In this document: in pieces, positions 22,143 through 34,158 of the stretch
How positions within the stretch are numbered: position 1 is the first letter of the stretch
Layout: each line of letters begins with the position of its first letter
Assembly: GCA_019454045.1 (NCBI GenBank)
Contig: SKCR01023742.1
Coordinates: 62,001 to 126,000 of the forward strand
Reading direction: 5' to 3'
Source: Zanthoxylum bungeanum
Taxonomy: Eukaryota; Streptophyta; Magnoliopsida; Sapindales; Rutaceae
Length of the DNA: 64,000 nucleotides
The notes under the pieces: model-generated
Seen by the model: the letters and a program-made list of their open reading frames with translations, nothing else
Databases searched by the model: none
Told to the model about the DNA's origin: nothing
Position numbers and translations under genes: made by a program

Positions 22143-24167
22143 TGTTGGACTGTTATGACCCATAACGTCACTATTTGTACAGATCATGGTGTTATTGTAC
22201 AAATTAACTATGTGACAAAGGAAATTGCTCTTTTATCATTTGTGATTAGATCACCAAGATGTATAAATGATGAAAGGTCCATATGATTAGTTCCTGGATT
22301 GAGATGATATGAGACAGTATCAATCCACGAAGGTTTAATCATTAAATTTCCATAGTCAGAGTATTATCGAGATTGGACATCGATAATGGGAAAAAGACTA
22401 GTATTACACTTGTGCGCGTTGTGAGGGCATAACGATATAGTTCTCATATATTTGGGTATAAGATACCCATGCAAGTGTAGTAGGAGGTTGTGTTTTTCCG
22501 ATGGTATGGAAAACAGCTTCGCTCTGGATAGAACCCTCGGAATTCCATTGGTAGTATGACTATGTGTCTATGGAAGTCCGAATCAGGGTAGGTGTATTTG
22601 GTCTTAACTTGAGACTTGCACCTCTAATACTTGCGACAATCAATATACTTTGGTTTTGGTCGTCCAGGGCTTTAACAGGTTCTGTGTACGCCTCTGCTGG
22701 GTATATTGGGAATCGTAGTGTGTTGGGTGTGATGTCAAGACGGAGGTATCACTCCAGTCATAGTGGAGATGATGGTCATATAGGATACGGGACTGGTTCT
22801 CTTATATGCTGTAGCTATCAGGATAAAATGACTAGGTCATGTTTATCCGATTATAGAGACTAGTTACGAGAGATCCGATATGTTCTTCGTACGGGGCAGA
22901 CACAATTCCAGCCCCAGGCCTTGCACGTGACATCCGATGCTGGATCGAAATACGTAATACTACGTATACTACGCCTGATATAGATCACATATTCCTGTAA
23001 GGATATTTCTGGAGAATTGGGTAGGCATGGCGATTTGCTAGAAGCCAACCTTGTCTTGTAAATCGGTATAAATGTAGTACTAGGTACTTACGTGTTCGGA
23101 TAGTCTGACCACCGGATTTACTGCCAACATATCCGGGGATCTCATGGGTCGCTTTCCGAAGATTCACCGATGACGTATGACTCGCACTTTATTAATCTGG
23201 GATTAATTAGATGAGAGAGAAAATTAATCTGGGATTAATTACGGAGATATTTTATCTGGGATAAAATATTAATTAAAGAGAGAAAACGATTAATTTGGAA
23301 TTAATCTATAAATTCATATATTCGATATATTATACGAAATTGGTTTTCGACGCGGAATTGAAATTAGATTTTAATTCGGGCGAACGAGTTAATTTAGAAT
23401 TAATTCGTTAGCGACGTGAATAGTAATTTTGCTAGGCATAATTATTTAATTACGACGCAACGGAAAATTCGTTAATTTGGAATTAGCGAACCCGAGCCCA
23501 AGAGTGTTTGCGGGGCCGCTCGCTTTTTGAATCGAGTGGGGCCCACAAGTCACATCAAGCGTCAAATCATTAGTCATTCTTGTGACATAAGTCACATCAC
23601 TTTGAGTGATGAGATTCTTGTCACTATTTATGATTGATGGGAGTGGTTATAAGCCTTGAATGCCTTTTACCTTTTCTAGGATTTGGTATATCTTTGTTTT
23701 TGAAAAAAAAAAAAAAACAAATTAATTCACTCATTCTCTCTCTCTCTCCATTCGGCCAAGGTGGCCTTCTTCCTCTCTTGCATCTCACGGTCTTGGACCA
23801 AAATTTCTTCTTCATTTTGGCACAAAGCCGAGAACCAAGAAGAAGAAAAGTGAAGATTTTGTTGTAAAATCATGAGTGCTAGCACACAATGGAGTTATCC
23901 TAAGGTGATAGGGAAACCCACTTGTTTGCAAGGGATCACCAAATGAAGCTTGGAGCTTGGAGCACACTTGGAGGTGGTGACCGAAAATGGAGGAGCTTAA
24001 AACCAGTAAATGCCGTGAGCTTCATGCATTTCAAAGGGCATAAAAAAAGTTTTGTTCTTCGTCGCATCGCTCAACCGCTCAATTTAAGTATTCCGCAAGT
24101 TCTTTGATGTATTCACACTTATGTTTTATGCTTAAAATGATCCCGGTTAGACCGTAGAAACCTAACA
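22143..24167 (+). repeat. K2 5' LTR
   Basis: TGTTGGACTGTTATGACCC at the start and GAAACCTAACA at the end. It matches 49615-51637 throughout. The central hairpin ladder is at about 23190-23500. Confidence 0.9.
23190..23500 (+). other. Ladder of short inverted repeats in K LTR
   Basis: At least seven consecutive palindromes separated by a few bases. Examples are ATATTTTAT/ATAAAATAT, CGATTAATT/AATTAATC, an AT-rich stem around TCG, CGAAATT/TTTCG, and GCGACGT closing a ~40-bp loop with a CGACGC-type arm. Every K LTR has the same ladder (about 4440-4715, 7683-8005, 50660-50970, 53045-53355, 59570-59885 and 61100-61415), and F has its own version. It probably forms structured RNA or a DNA cruciform; the role is unknown. 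Confidence 0.7.
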
Positions 24168-24180
24168 ATGGTATCAGAGC
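24168..24180 (+). other. K2 primer-binding site
   Basis: ATGGTATCAGAGC directly after the LTR, complementary to the 3' end of initiator tRNA-Met. Confidence 0.85.
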
Positions 24181-26800
24181 GAAGTTGAGCATGAAACTTG
24201 AATTTAGGGTTAAAATTGGGTAAATTGATTTTGAGCATGATTTGATAAAATTACTTGATTGAGTATGCTTAAATGATGTTTAATTGAAGATGGATGTGAT
24301 CAATTTCATGAAAATTGATTTGGAACAATTTTCCCCAAAATGTGAGGCTTGGCCGAATACATTATTGCCCTAAATGTCTTGGTATTTTTTGTTTGTTTGA
24401 TCGTTGGATGACTTGAAACAATTGGGTAATGTTGATTTAAGATTCAATTGGATTGGATTTAAAATTGGACATAAAATACCCTAATTACCGAGACAAAAAA
24501 AAACATGAAATGGGTTTGATTTTTGATCAATTGTGTTGGACACTAATTGTTGATAATGAGCATAATTAATTAGGCTAATTGATGTTTTGGAAATATTGAT
24601 TTGAGTAATTAATTATGGCAATACACTTTGAATAATTAAATTGTGAAATTGGAATTTTAGAATTTAATTATGTTGGGCTTAAATTGGATTTGGGCTTGAA
24701 AAGTTGTAATTGGGCTTTAATGGGCTTGGTTGTACCAAGATTGGTTTAGGCAAATTGGTTGGATCTAATTGGGCCCAAAACCATATCCATAAAGTCCAAT
24801 TATGACTAATGGACCTTTAATATTTAATTGGGCCTAAATTGGTTTCTTGGCAAATAAGGGTGATTCCTTAAATGGGCTTTGGTAATTGGGTTTGACCCAT
24901 GTTGACCAAAAGTCCATGCCTTAAGAAATTAATTAAAAGCCCATTGGACTTTAAATTAAATTAACATTGGATGTTAATCGGGTTTTGAGACTCGTAACGA
25001 TTAGATTTAGAATCTATGTCGTAAAGGTTCGTTATTAAAGTGTAATATTTAATTTGGAATTAAATAAATGGATTAATATTAAATATAAATTTAATTGGAT
25101 TTAATGTTGTAGTTTAATTTAATTCAAGAATTTGTACTTTGAGTACTTATTTGCAAAACGAGTTGGACTCAAGCGAAATCAAATCGTTGTTTGAACATTG
25201 GATGGTCATTAATTATCAGATTAATTAATTGGATTAGATTGATTGATAACATGCTTGTGTTAATACATTGTTGCGATGCATGAATAATATATATCGGATG
25301 GATATTAGATGGGTGGGGCAATTTTGGAAATTGTTGTAATAAATTTAGAATTTATTAATTGGACCTGCGTGTCAAGCCTATTACCTCCTTACTCTATGTA
25401 TTTCTCTTCTCACCTATTCCCGTCAATGTAAATGAGGTTTCTTTAGAAGTGTTATGTAACAGGTAGAAGTAACACTTGTGCTAGCGGGAGAGAGGAAAGA
25501 GAGAGATTTGTTCTAGGAACAATGTGTTAAGTATCCATCCGTATATCATTATTATTTTATTTATATACGCCTTATTATGTGTTTAGAATACATGTTTAAG
25601 GGTGTATGATGATGAGACCTTAACAAAGATAATAAATTGGTTGCCAATTTGCACGCGAAAAACCCTCAAATAATATTAACTGTTTTTCGTTCAATTGAGT
25701 GATTCTTACTCAAGATCCAAGACTGGCATTGGTTTTTTGGCCAAAGTCAAGGCCTTTGTCCGTCGAGGATGTGTTTGAATCATGAGAGCTTTTTTCCATA
25801 TCGGTGTCTTGTCCAAGTTGTGATTTGTTGGCCAAAGTCAAGATCACTTCTTGTCCATCGACATTGATTACAAAGCTTTCCAAGGTCAATGGGTTCCGCT
25901 TAACTGGGATCGCTAAGTTTGTTATGCCAAAGCCAAGGCTTAGTGGATTCAGAGGAAAAAGGTTAGGCAATATATTGGATATATTGGAATATATAGGATA
26001 TATGTTTCGGACTTGGATGTCCACCTACTGGATCTAGGAATTGGATGGGATCCAATTGATCTTAGAGATCTACCTAGTTAATTATTATACAATTTGTTGG
26101 CCAAAGTAAATATTGTGTGTTATTTAATGGGATCCCAGCCCACTAGGAAATAAGGTTTCCCGAGTACTCAACAGAGGGTTAGAGGCTCGCCGAAAAATAG
26201 TGGGAGGCAAGTATTAAATTTGCAATATTCGTTTAGTTACTTGCCATACGCGCTCATGTCACATCATTTCGTTAAATAAATATATTAGTTGGACTAATAT
26301 TTAATCGTTGTTTTAATTAAATATTTGGACTGTATTTAAACTATTTCATTTATAGTTGATTATATAATTGGATTATAGTAATCAATATATTTGAATTAAC
26401 TATTTCAATTAATAGTTGATTATATAATTGGATTATAGTAATCAATATAATTGAATTTAATTAATTAAATTATAGTTGATTATATAGTTGGACTATAGTA
26501 ATCATTATAATCAATAGTACCTAAAATCATTGATTAAATAGTTGGACTATTAGAATCAAGATAAATTGGAAGATTAGTGTTTAAAACATAATCCTGGGTG
26601 AAAAATGTTTTAAACGACTTTAATTTTCAAATTGGGAATAAAATTTCAGGATGGTCCTGGAAACTAATAAGTTACTTTATTTGATAAAATAACATATTAG
26701 GCCTTAGCCCGGAGTTAAGCAAATAGTAGAGCATGATCTTTGGAATATTCATGTGATGATAACTTTAGTGCTTAATCCATTAAGCTTGCCAAATAGACTC
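24181..26800 (+). other. K2 5' leader
   Basis: About 2.6 kb of AT-rich sequence before gag, shared with K1, K6 and F. It contains many TTGGGC/GGCCCA words and repeated TTGGCCAAAGTCAAG motifs (near 25736, 25833 and 26098). No sense ORF is evident; a minus-strand open frame (25710-26024) was examined and rejected as a gene. Confidence 0.65.
26350..26560 (+). repeat. ~60-bp AT-rich tandem repeat in K2 leader
   Basis: Three units plus a partial fourth, each with TAGTTGATTATATA and TAGTAATCAA, themselves partly palindromic. The block about 26210-26590 is absent from K1, which jumps from GGCAAGTATT to the following sequence at about 55594. Confidence 0.7.
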
Positions 26801-27606
26801 CTTAATTTCTTAATCAGAACTAAGGATTAGATCCTTTAAAGTATGATAATGAAATTGAAGGATCTTCATAGTTCTAATTTTAGATCTTTGAAGTACTAAA
26901 TTGCAATAAGGCAAGAAGCGCAAGGCGTATCTTACTTCGACATTCCAGAAGGCCAAGGCTTGGCCAATGGCTTCTGGGTGTGGAAAAGAGGCAAAGGCAA
27001 AATCATTATAATCTTCTGGGAAGATAAAGGACATATCCCAAAAAGTCTGCCTAAATTGTGGCAAATGGGGACACGGAAGCGTGACTGCCGTATGGACAAG
27101 GCAAACATGAAGGAATTGAAGACGGGACAAGGCTCCGACTTCAAATATATTTGTCATAAATATGTTCACTGCTAGTATTAAAATTGGATTTTAGATACTG
27201 GAAGCAGTACATTAATATGTACTGGTGTGCAGAATCTGCTGAGAGCAGGATACTGACTTCATTTGAGATTAATCTGCGAATTGAAAACGGGATGAAAGTC
27301 GCTATTTTAATCGTAGATGCCTATATTTAGGAACTACCCTTCAGGTATGTACTTAAATTAGGAAACTGTTAGAATGTAACTAGTTTGACTAGAAACATTA
27401 TCTCTATATCAGTGTTTAATCCGTTGCAGATTTACCTTTATATCCTAGAACACTAAAGTGTTTTATTATATAAAGATGATATTGAGATAAACACATTAGA
27501 TGTGAATACCGTATTTATATTTTGAATATAAATAAATCTCAAACATATAACATGACAAACAAATAGCTCAAACTGATTTAATCAGTTGAAACTTATAAGT
27601 GGCATT
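26801..27606 (+). pseudogene. K2 Gag zinc knuckle and protease remnants
   Basis: The zinc knuckle starts CLNCGKWGH near 27052, then loses frame by a missing base before the KRDC part. The protease site reads WILDTGSSTLICTG near 27184-27225, in a different frame from the nearest start. The rest of gag is degraded. The sequence breaks at 27606, where E inserted in the GAG_pre-integrase region. Confidence 0.65.
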
Positions 27607-28229
27607 TGTGCGGACCAGAATTGGGCCAGGGGAAATTCGTCTTTATCCGGACCCAAGTACCAATAAACCCATAGACTGAGGCCCACTTAAAGAGTTTAAC
27701 ACTATTCTGGAAAGCCCAAAGCAAAACCCAAAACCTATACTATTTGATATAAAAGCTATACACACAAAGCCAAACAATAAACAGAATATAAACATACATC
27801 AAGTCACTACAAACTATTTCCCCTTTACTAAAGGGCTATGTTTTCACCACATGATGAGATTTTGATCACTAATTAATTATATCTTGATCACGTGTGGGAC
27901 TTACCTTCATCTGCCAACTAAGAAGGCAATATTTCTGGCTTATAAATGGAAGCATGATTTCAAGCGAAAAAGGACAGTGAACAGAGAGTTCTCTAAGTTA
28001 AGCTTCTTCACTCTTATACAGCCTCTATTCTCTCTCAGAATTCTCATCCTAAACACTTATCACCGCCTCACGGCCACCCAAAAGAAAGATAAGGTAATAA
28101 GGAGCCTTGATTTCACATTTACTATTTATTGCTATTTCATACTACTGACTGAGCGTCGGAGTGCTCCCGGAACCCACCACACCGGTGGCAGTTTACTCCC
28201 GTCATTCTCTTGTCTTGCAGGATCGCTAG
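27607..28229 (+). repeat. E 5' LTR, first part
   Basis: Starts TGTGCGGACC. It matches 46478-47105 apart from numerous single-base indels, mostly deletions in this copy. A TATA box TATAAAA lies at 27748-27754. F interrupts it after GCTAG (28225-28229). Confidence 0.85.
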
Positions 28230-30191
28230 TGTTTCTATAATATGTCCCAAGGAAAGATTAAGCATTTGAAATACAACATTGAATATATTATAAGATGAAG
28301 TATGGCGGAATCATACTTACATTGCTTTAGTGATGAAGAAAATCAAACCAAAATGGAAGCTCCAAGGTTGGGATGATTCGGCCAAGATGAGAAGAGGTGG
28401 AAGCTCCAAGCTTTGTGAATCCTTGCTCTATGATGGTTTCCCTATCACCTCTTTTGATCCCTTGTAAGGTGCTAGCCTTGCATGTGAGTATATGTTCCAA
28501 ACAACCTCAATATCTTCAAGTTTTAGACAACCAAAATGAAGAAGATGGAGAGCAAAAACTGCATGCAGTTTTCGGCAATGTGAGAGAGAAAAGAGAGTTT
28601 TTGTTAATTGATTTTGTTACCAAAAATCAATTTATATTTATGCCATAATGTTTATTAAATTAATAATAAAATTATGACACCAACCATGCAATGGCTTAGA
28701 GTGTCAAACACTCAAATTCCATGCAAAACAATTGAGTGTATTGTACACTATCACCATGCAATGCATCATCAATAAAATAATACATATAATGACATGTGTC
28801 ATGTGGGCCCCACACGTTTCCAAATGAAAGTGGGCCCACGTGCACTCACGCGTTCGGGTTCGATATTTCCGAAATACCGAACTTACGTCGCGACGTTAAT
28901 TAAATCGAATTTAAATAAATAATCGCGCCTAGCGAAATTATTATTTACGTCGCTAACGAATTAATTCTAAATTAACTCGTATGCCCGAATTAAAATCTAA
29001 TTTTAATTTCGCGTCGAAATCGAATTTCGATTATTATATCGAATATAATAATTTCATCGATTAATTCCAAATTAATCGCTCTCTCTCTAAATAAGGCACT
29101 TTATCCGAGATAAAGTTTCTCCGCAATTAATCCAAGATTAATTAAGTCCGAATCAAATATCATAGGTGAATCTTCAGGAAGCGACCCAAGAGATCTCCGG
29201 ATATGTTGGCAGTAAATACGGTCGTCGGATAATCCGAACACGCACGTACCTCGTACTACGTTCTTACCGATTCACAAGACAAGGTTGGCTTCTAGCAAAG
29301 CGCCATGCCTACCCAATTCTCCAGAAATATTCTTATAGGAATATAAGATCTATATCAAGCGTAGTATACCGTAGTATTGCGTACATCGATCCAGTATCGG
29401 ATGATCACATGCTAGGCCTGGGGCTGGAGATGTGTCTGCCCCGTACGAAACATATATCGGACATCAAGCAACTAGTCTCTTTAAATCGGACAATCCTGAC
29501 CTAGTCATATTGTCCCGACGGTTGCAACCTTTTATAGAGTACTAGTTCTGTGTCCTGCGTGATCATCACCTCCATATGTCTGAAGCGATACTTCCATCTT
29601 GACATCACATCCAGTACACTACGATTCTCGATAAACCCAGAAGAGGTGTACACAGAACCGGTTAAGGTCCCCAACCACCAAAACCAAAGTTTACCGATTG
29701 TCGCAAGTACTAGCGATGTAAGTCTCAGGTTAAGACCATATACACCTACCCTGATGCGGCCTCCCATAGACACCTAGACATACTACCAATGGGATTCCGC
29801 GGGGTCTATCCAGAGCGAAGCTGTTTTCCGTACCATCGGTAAAACACAACCTCCTATCGCACTTGCATAAGTATCCAATACTTAAATATATGAGAACTAT
29901 GCCGTTGTGCCCTCACAACGTGCACAAGCGCAATACTAGTCTATTCCGCATTATCGATGTCCGATCTCGATAATACTCCGACTAGGGATATTTAATGATT
30001 AAACTTTATGGATTGATACTGTCTCATATCATCTCAATCCAGTACTAATCATATGGACTTTCGCCATTTATAAATCAAAGTAAATAATATTACAAAACGG
30101 CAAAAGGCAATTTCATTATCACATAGTTAATTTTGTACAATAATACAATATCATTTACAAACAGTGACGCTATGGGACATAATGTCTAACA
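28230..30191 (-). repeat. F 3' LTR (1962 bp)
   Basis: On the minus strand it begins TGTTAGACATTATGTCCC and ends TATAGAAACA. A few terminal bases (GGT) present in the other LTR are missing at the left end. The hairpin ladder is at about 28855-29135. It is related to the K LTR but clearly distinct. Confidence 0.9.
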
Positions 30192-30206
30192 ATCTCCCAC
30201 TTGGCC
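30192..30206 (-). other. F polypurine tract
   Basis: GGCCAAGTGGGAGAT on the minus strand, directly before the 3' LTR. K2 and K1 have the same tract. Confidence 0.85.
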
Positions 30207-30282
30207 TATAGCCAGTCACTCAAGCATCTAATACCCGAACTATGTATGTGTCGTTCAAAAACTTGCTGAAGAACAGCCTTCG

Positions 30283-31722
30283 TCAGCGGATCTGCAATGT
30301 TGTCATCTGATGTGACCTTCTCGACTTTACATCGCCACGATGTATAATCTCCCGAATCAGATGGTAACGTCGAAGAACATGCTTGGACCGTTGATGAGAC
30401 CTTGGTTCCTTAGCCTGTGCTATAGCCCCGTTATTGTCACAATACAATGGAACGGGCTCAGCTGCTAACGGAACTACTCCTAATCCGATTAGGAACTTTC
30501 GGATCCAAACTGCCTCCTTTGCTGCTTCAGATGCAGCGATGTACTCCGCTTCTGTTGTTGAATCGGCAACAGTATCTTGCTTGGAAGATTTCCAGCTCAC
30601 TGCTCCGTTATTCAAACAAAAAATGTACCCGGATTGCGACTTGTAGTCATCCTTGTCGGTTTGGAAACTTGCATCGGTATACCCAGATACCGCAAGTTCT
30701 CCACCTCCATAAATTAAGAAAGCATCCTTAGTTCGTTTAAGATACTTAAGGATATTCTTAACTGCTATCCAGTGACCTTCACCTGGATCGGCCTGATAGC
30801 GACTGCACATGCTCAAAGCATATGAGACATCAGGTCGTGTACATATCATGGCATACATGATCGATCCGACTGCCGAGGCGAACGGTATCCGACTCATGTT
30901 GTCTCTCTCTTCCTGAGTCTTAGGACACATGTCCTTAGACAGAGAGGTACCACGTACCATTGGAACCAATCCCCTCTTGGATTGTTCCATGTTGAATCGC
31001 TTCAACACTTTATCAATGTATGTACTCTGGGAGAGTCCAAGCAGCTTTCTAGATCTATCCCTGTAGATCTTTATTCCAAGAATAAAGGCTGCTTCTCCCA
31101 GATCTTTCATGGAGAATTTTAATGAAAGCCAAGCTTTCACCGACGTTAGCATGGGAATGTCATTGCCTATAAGCAATACGTCGTCGACATAAAGGACAAT
31201 AAAAGTAAGTGCTCTCCCACTAACCTTCTTGTATACACAAGGGTCATCTGCGTTTTGCACGAAATCATATTCTTTTATGATCTCATCAAAACGCTGATTC
31301 CATGACCGTGATGCTTGCTTCAATCCATAAATGGATCGATTTAACTTACAAACCTTGTTTGCAAGTCTTGGTACGATAAAACCGTCAGGCTGTTGCATAT
31401 AAACATCCTCCAAAAGGTTTCCGTTAAGGAAAGCGGTTTTAACGTCCATCTGCCATATCTCGTAGTCGAAATATGCAGCTATTGCAAGCATTATCCGAAT
31501 GGATTTAATCATGGCAACGGGTGAGAAGGTTTCGTCATAATCAATACCATATTGTTGACGATACCCCTTCGCTACAAGCCTAGCTTTGTACGTTTGTACG
31601 TTGCCATCCATGTCGGTCTTCTTCTTGAAGATCCATCTGCATCCAATAGGCTTTACGCCTTCTGGTGCATCAACCAGTGTCCAAACTTGGTTGGCGTACA
31701 TGGAATCCATCTCGGACTTCAT
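30283..31722 (-). pseudogene. F reverse transcriptase and RNase H
   Basis: A 479-codon open stretch. RT includes WIFKKKTDMDG (30-40), QMDVKTAFLNG (91-101) with a catalytic Asp, and LYVDDVLLIG (177-186) with the YVDD active site. RNase H includes GYTDASF, VSWKSSKQDTVADSTTEAEY, and LYCDNNGA. It copies element RNA into DNA and removes the RNA. It starts in mid-polyprotein after a frameshift near 31750-31780. A second frameshift near 30325 replaces the normal C-terminal end (a DPLTK-type motif is legible in the next frame). All catalytic residues are present, so it is damaged only by frame. Confidence 0.85.
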
Positions 31723-33455
31723 GGCTTCTTGCCATAAAGCGGAATCGATATTTTGTATCGCTTCCTCATACGTAGCCGCTCATTATCCTCAATAAGATTA
31801 ATATCTACATGAGGTGAGATCAGGAACCCATACCTCTCAGGTACTGTTCTGACTCTCTCCGACCTACGCGGTCCTTGTGTATGTGAAGTTTGTGGTACAG
31901 ACTCATCCCGGACGGTCTGTTCTTGTTCCGTCGTTGATTCATTGCCAGGAACAGTATCACTACGATCTTCATCGAGTTCTACTTTCCTCCCACTTACCAC
32001 TGCATTTAAAAAATCCTTCTCAAGGAAAAATGCTTGTAGAGCAACAAATACTTTGTTCTCTTGTGGGTGATAGAAGTAATATCCTTTGGTTTCCCTAGGA
32101 TATCCTACAAAAAGGCATTTATCAGATTTGGGTTCAAGTTTGGTACCTTCCAAACGTTTAACATATGCCCAGCATCCCCAAATCTTCAGGAAAGAGAAAC
32201 CTGGTTTCCTTCCTGTCCATATCTCATATGGAGTCTGTTCAACAGACTTCGACGGTACCTTATTCAAAATAAGTATAGCACTGTTTAATGCGTATCCCCA
32301 GAAGGATATTGGTAGCTCAGTGCGACTCATCATTGACCTCACCATGTCCAACAAGGTGCGGTTTCTCCGTTCGGACACACCGTTTAATTGCGGTGTTCCA
32401 GGAGGAGTCCACTGTGAAAGAATACCATATTCTTTCAAGTAATCTTGAAACTCATAACTTAAGTATTCGCCACCACGGTCTGACCGTAATGTCTTAATAC
32501 TCTTCCCTGTTTGTTTCTCCACTTCGTGTCGAAACTCTTTGAATTTCTCAAAAGTTTCCGACTTGTGTCTCATAAGATACACATAACCGTAACGAGATGC
32601 ATCATCTGTAAAGGTTACGAAGTAGTGAAATCCACCTCTAGCCTGGCTAGACATGGGCCCGCATACGTCAGTATGAACGAGAGCCAACAGTTCTGTGGCA
32701 CGTTCACCTTTACCGCTAAAAGGTGATTTAGGCATTTTGCCTAAAAGACAAGATTCGCAGACGTCATATGAATTGGGATCAAATTCGTCCAAGTACCCAC
32801 TCTTCGAAAGTGTGGATATGCGAGTCTTGTTGATGTGTCCTAGACGACAATGCCACATATAAGCTTCATCTTTTAGATTACTTCTTTTGAGCCTTTTGTT
32901 TGTCATTTTAGGAGATTCATTTATATTCAAAATATAAAGACCGTTATTTGCAACAGCTGTGCAAATTTCTGCATCATTTTTATATAAATAACACCCAGTG
33001 TTTCTAAATACAAAAGTGTAACCCTGCTGGGTTAACAAGGATACAGATATAATATTCCTAGTTAAACTAGGTACAAAATAACAGTTCAAAAGTTTAAGTA
33101 CATGCCCTGAGGGCAGTTCTAAAACAAAAGTCCCTACGGCCAAAACAGCAACTGGTGTTCCGTTTCCGACCCGTAGATCCATCTCCCCTGACGCCAGCAC
33201 CCTGCTATCATGCAGATCCTGCACATCAGTACAAATATGAGCACCACAACCAGAATCAAAAATCCAATTTTTAAAACTAGAAGTATTCATATTTATCTCA
33301 ATAACAAACATACCAGAGGCGATAGCCTTGCCAGCCTTGATATCCTCCCTCTGCACAATGCTCATTCGGCAGTCACGTTTCCAGTGACCCCTCTTGCCGC
33401 AGTTGAGGCAGATGTCGCGAGATTTGTCCTTTGGCTTCCTAGAAGCCACTGTCAA
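31719..33455 (-). pseudogene. F Gag C-terminus, protease and integrase
   Basis: A 578-codon open stretch. In order it has a zinc knuckle CLNCGKRGHWKRDC (16-29), a protease active site WIFDSGCGAHIC (64-75), a GAG_pre-integrase HHCC region with WHCRLGH (201-207) and CESC (233-236), and an integrase core with D263 (HTD), D326 (SDRGGE) and E362 (VSERRN). It ends with LIEDNERLRM, where a frameshift separates it from RT. The start shown is only the first Met after an upstream frameshift in gag. Confidence 0.85.
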
Positions 33456-33513
33456 CTTGCCTTTGCCCTTGTTCTTGAACTTCTTCTTCCTCGCACCTCC
33501 AATTGCCTTGGGC

Positions 33514-34158
33514 CTAGCCTTTGGCGCATGAGAGGTCGATGCAATAATGCGCCTCGCGCTTGCTCCCCTTTAGGAGTTCCCTTTCGGACTCCTTCAATAC
33601 GGATAACAGCTCTCCAAGAGTGTCATCTGTATCCATCAACTTGTAGTTGATTATGATTTGTTTCCAAGTATCAGGAAGTGACTGCAAGATCATATCTATA
33701 GTCAGCTCAGCCTCCAAGACTATTCCCATATTGGCCAACTCATCAATATCGGCGATCATTTGAGTCCCGTGGGCCTCAACTGATGCGCCGTCTGTCATCC
33801 GGGAGCGGAAGAGTTTCCTTACTAGCTCGTACCTCTTCATCCGCTTATTGGTGCGGTGAAGATCACGCAATCTTGCCATCATGTTATAGGGATCCAAGTC
33901 CCTGTACTGGCGTCTGAAATGCTGGGTCATTGCAGCTAGCATAACTGACTGAGCTTGGTCACAATCGTCACTATGAGTCTTCCATAACTCTAGCTCCAGT
34001 GGCTCAGTGGGTTCAGGCGGGAGAGGTCTCTGAATAGTATACAGTATCCTCTCAGCCCCAAGCACTATCTTGAGGTTCATTTCCCAGTCGGCAAAGTTTG
34101 TCCCTTTGAAGACATTATCGCCCATGATTATGTCGCGGATATTACCTTTGCCAATCAT
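33514..34158 (-). pseudogene. F Gag N-terminal part
   Basis: A 214-codon ORF with a copia UBN2-type gag domain: DNVFKGTNFADWEMNLKIVL (14-33), then LRDLHRTNKRMKRYELVRKL and the helix LPDTWKQIIINYKLMDTDD. A one-base frameshift near 33570 sends it to an early stop. The continuing frame runs through a lysine-rich linker into the zinc knuckle at 33455. Confidence 0.85.

Noticed and set aside
22564..22863. A ~99-codon sense ORF (starting VSMEVRIRVG) present in K LTRs at 22564, 50036, 58329 and 63653 and, as a homologue, in the F LTR (29501-29773, minus)
   Set aside because: It recurs because the LTR recurs. Comparing K with F by eye, most differences change the amino acid and few are silent, so there is no sign of protein-level selection.
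23190..23500. MITE or foldback transposon inserted in the LTR
   Set aside because: The palindromes are many short separate hairpins, present at the same place in every copy, with no terminal inverted repeats or target duplication around the block.
24168..24180. tRNA gene fragments
   Set aside because: TGGTATCAGAGC and relatives are primer-binding sites next to LTR ends. No cloverleaf can be drawn around them.
25710..26024. Minus-strand ORF of 104 codons in the K2 leader, with homologues in K1 (55087-55290 and upstream) and K6 (5374-5514)
   Set aside because: Between K2 and K1 about nine of ten differences in the aligned end are amino-acid changing, and in F the frame is broken. This looks like an antisense frame kept open by chance.
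26810..27175. Minus- and plus-strand ORFs of 70-119 codons near 26810-27175 and 55906-56184
   Set aside because: They overlap the degraded Gag zinc knuckle in other frames and show no family motif.
30434..30731. Plus-strand ORFs across 30434-33650
   Set aside because: They are antisense shadows of F RT, integrase and gag, which carry the family motifs.
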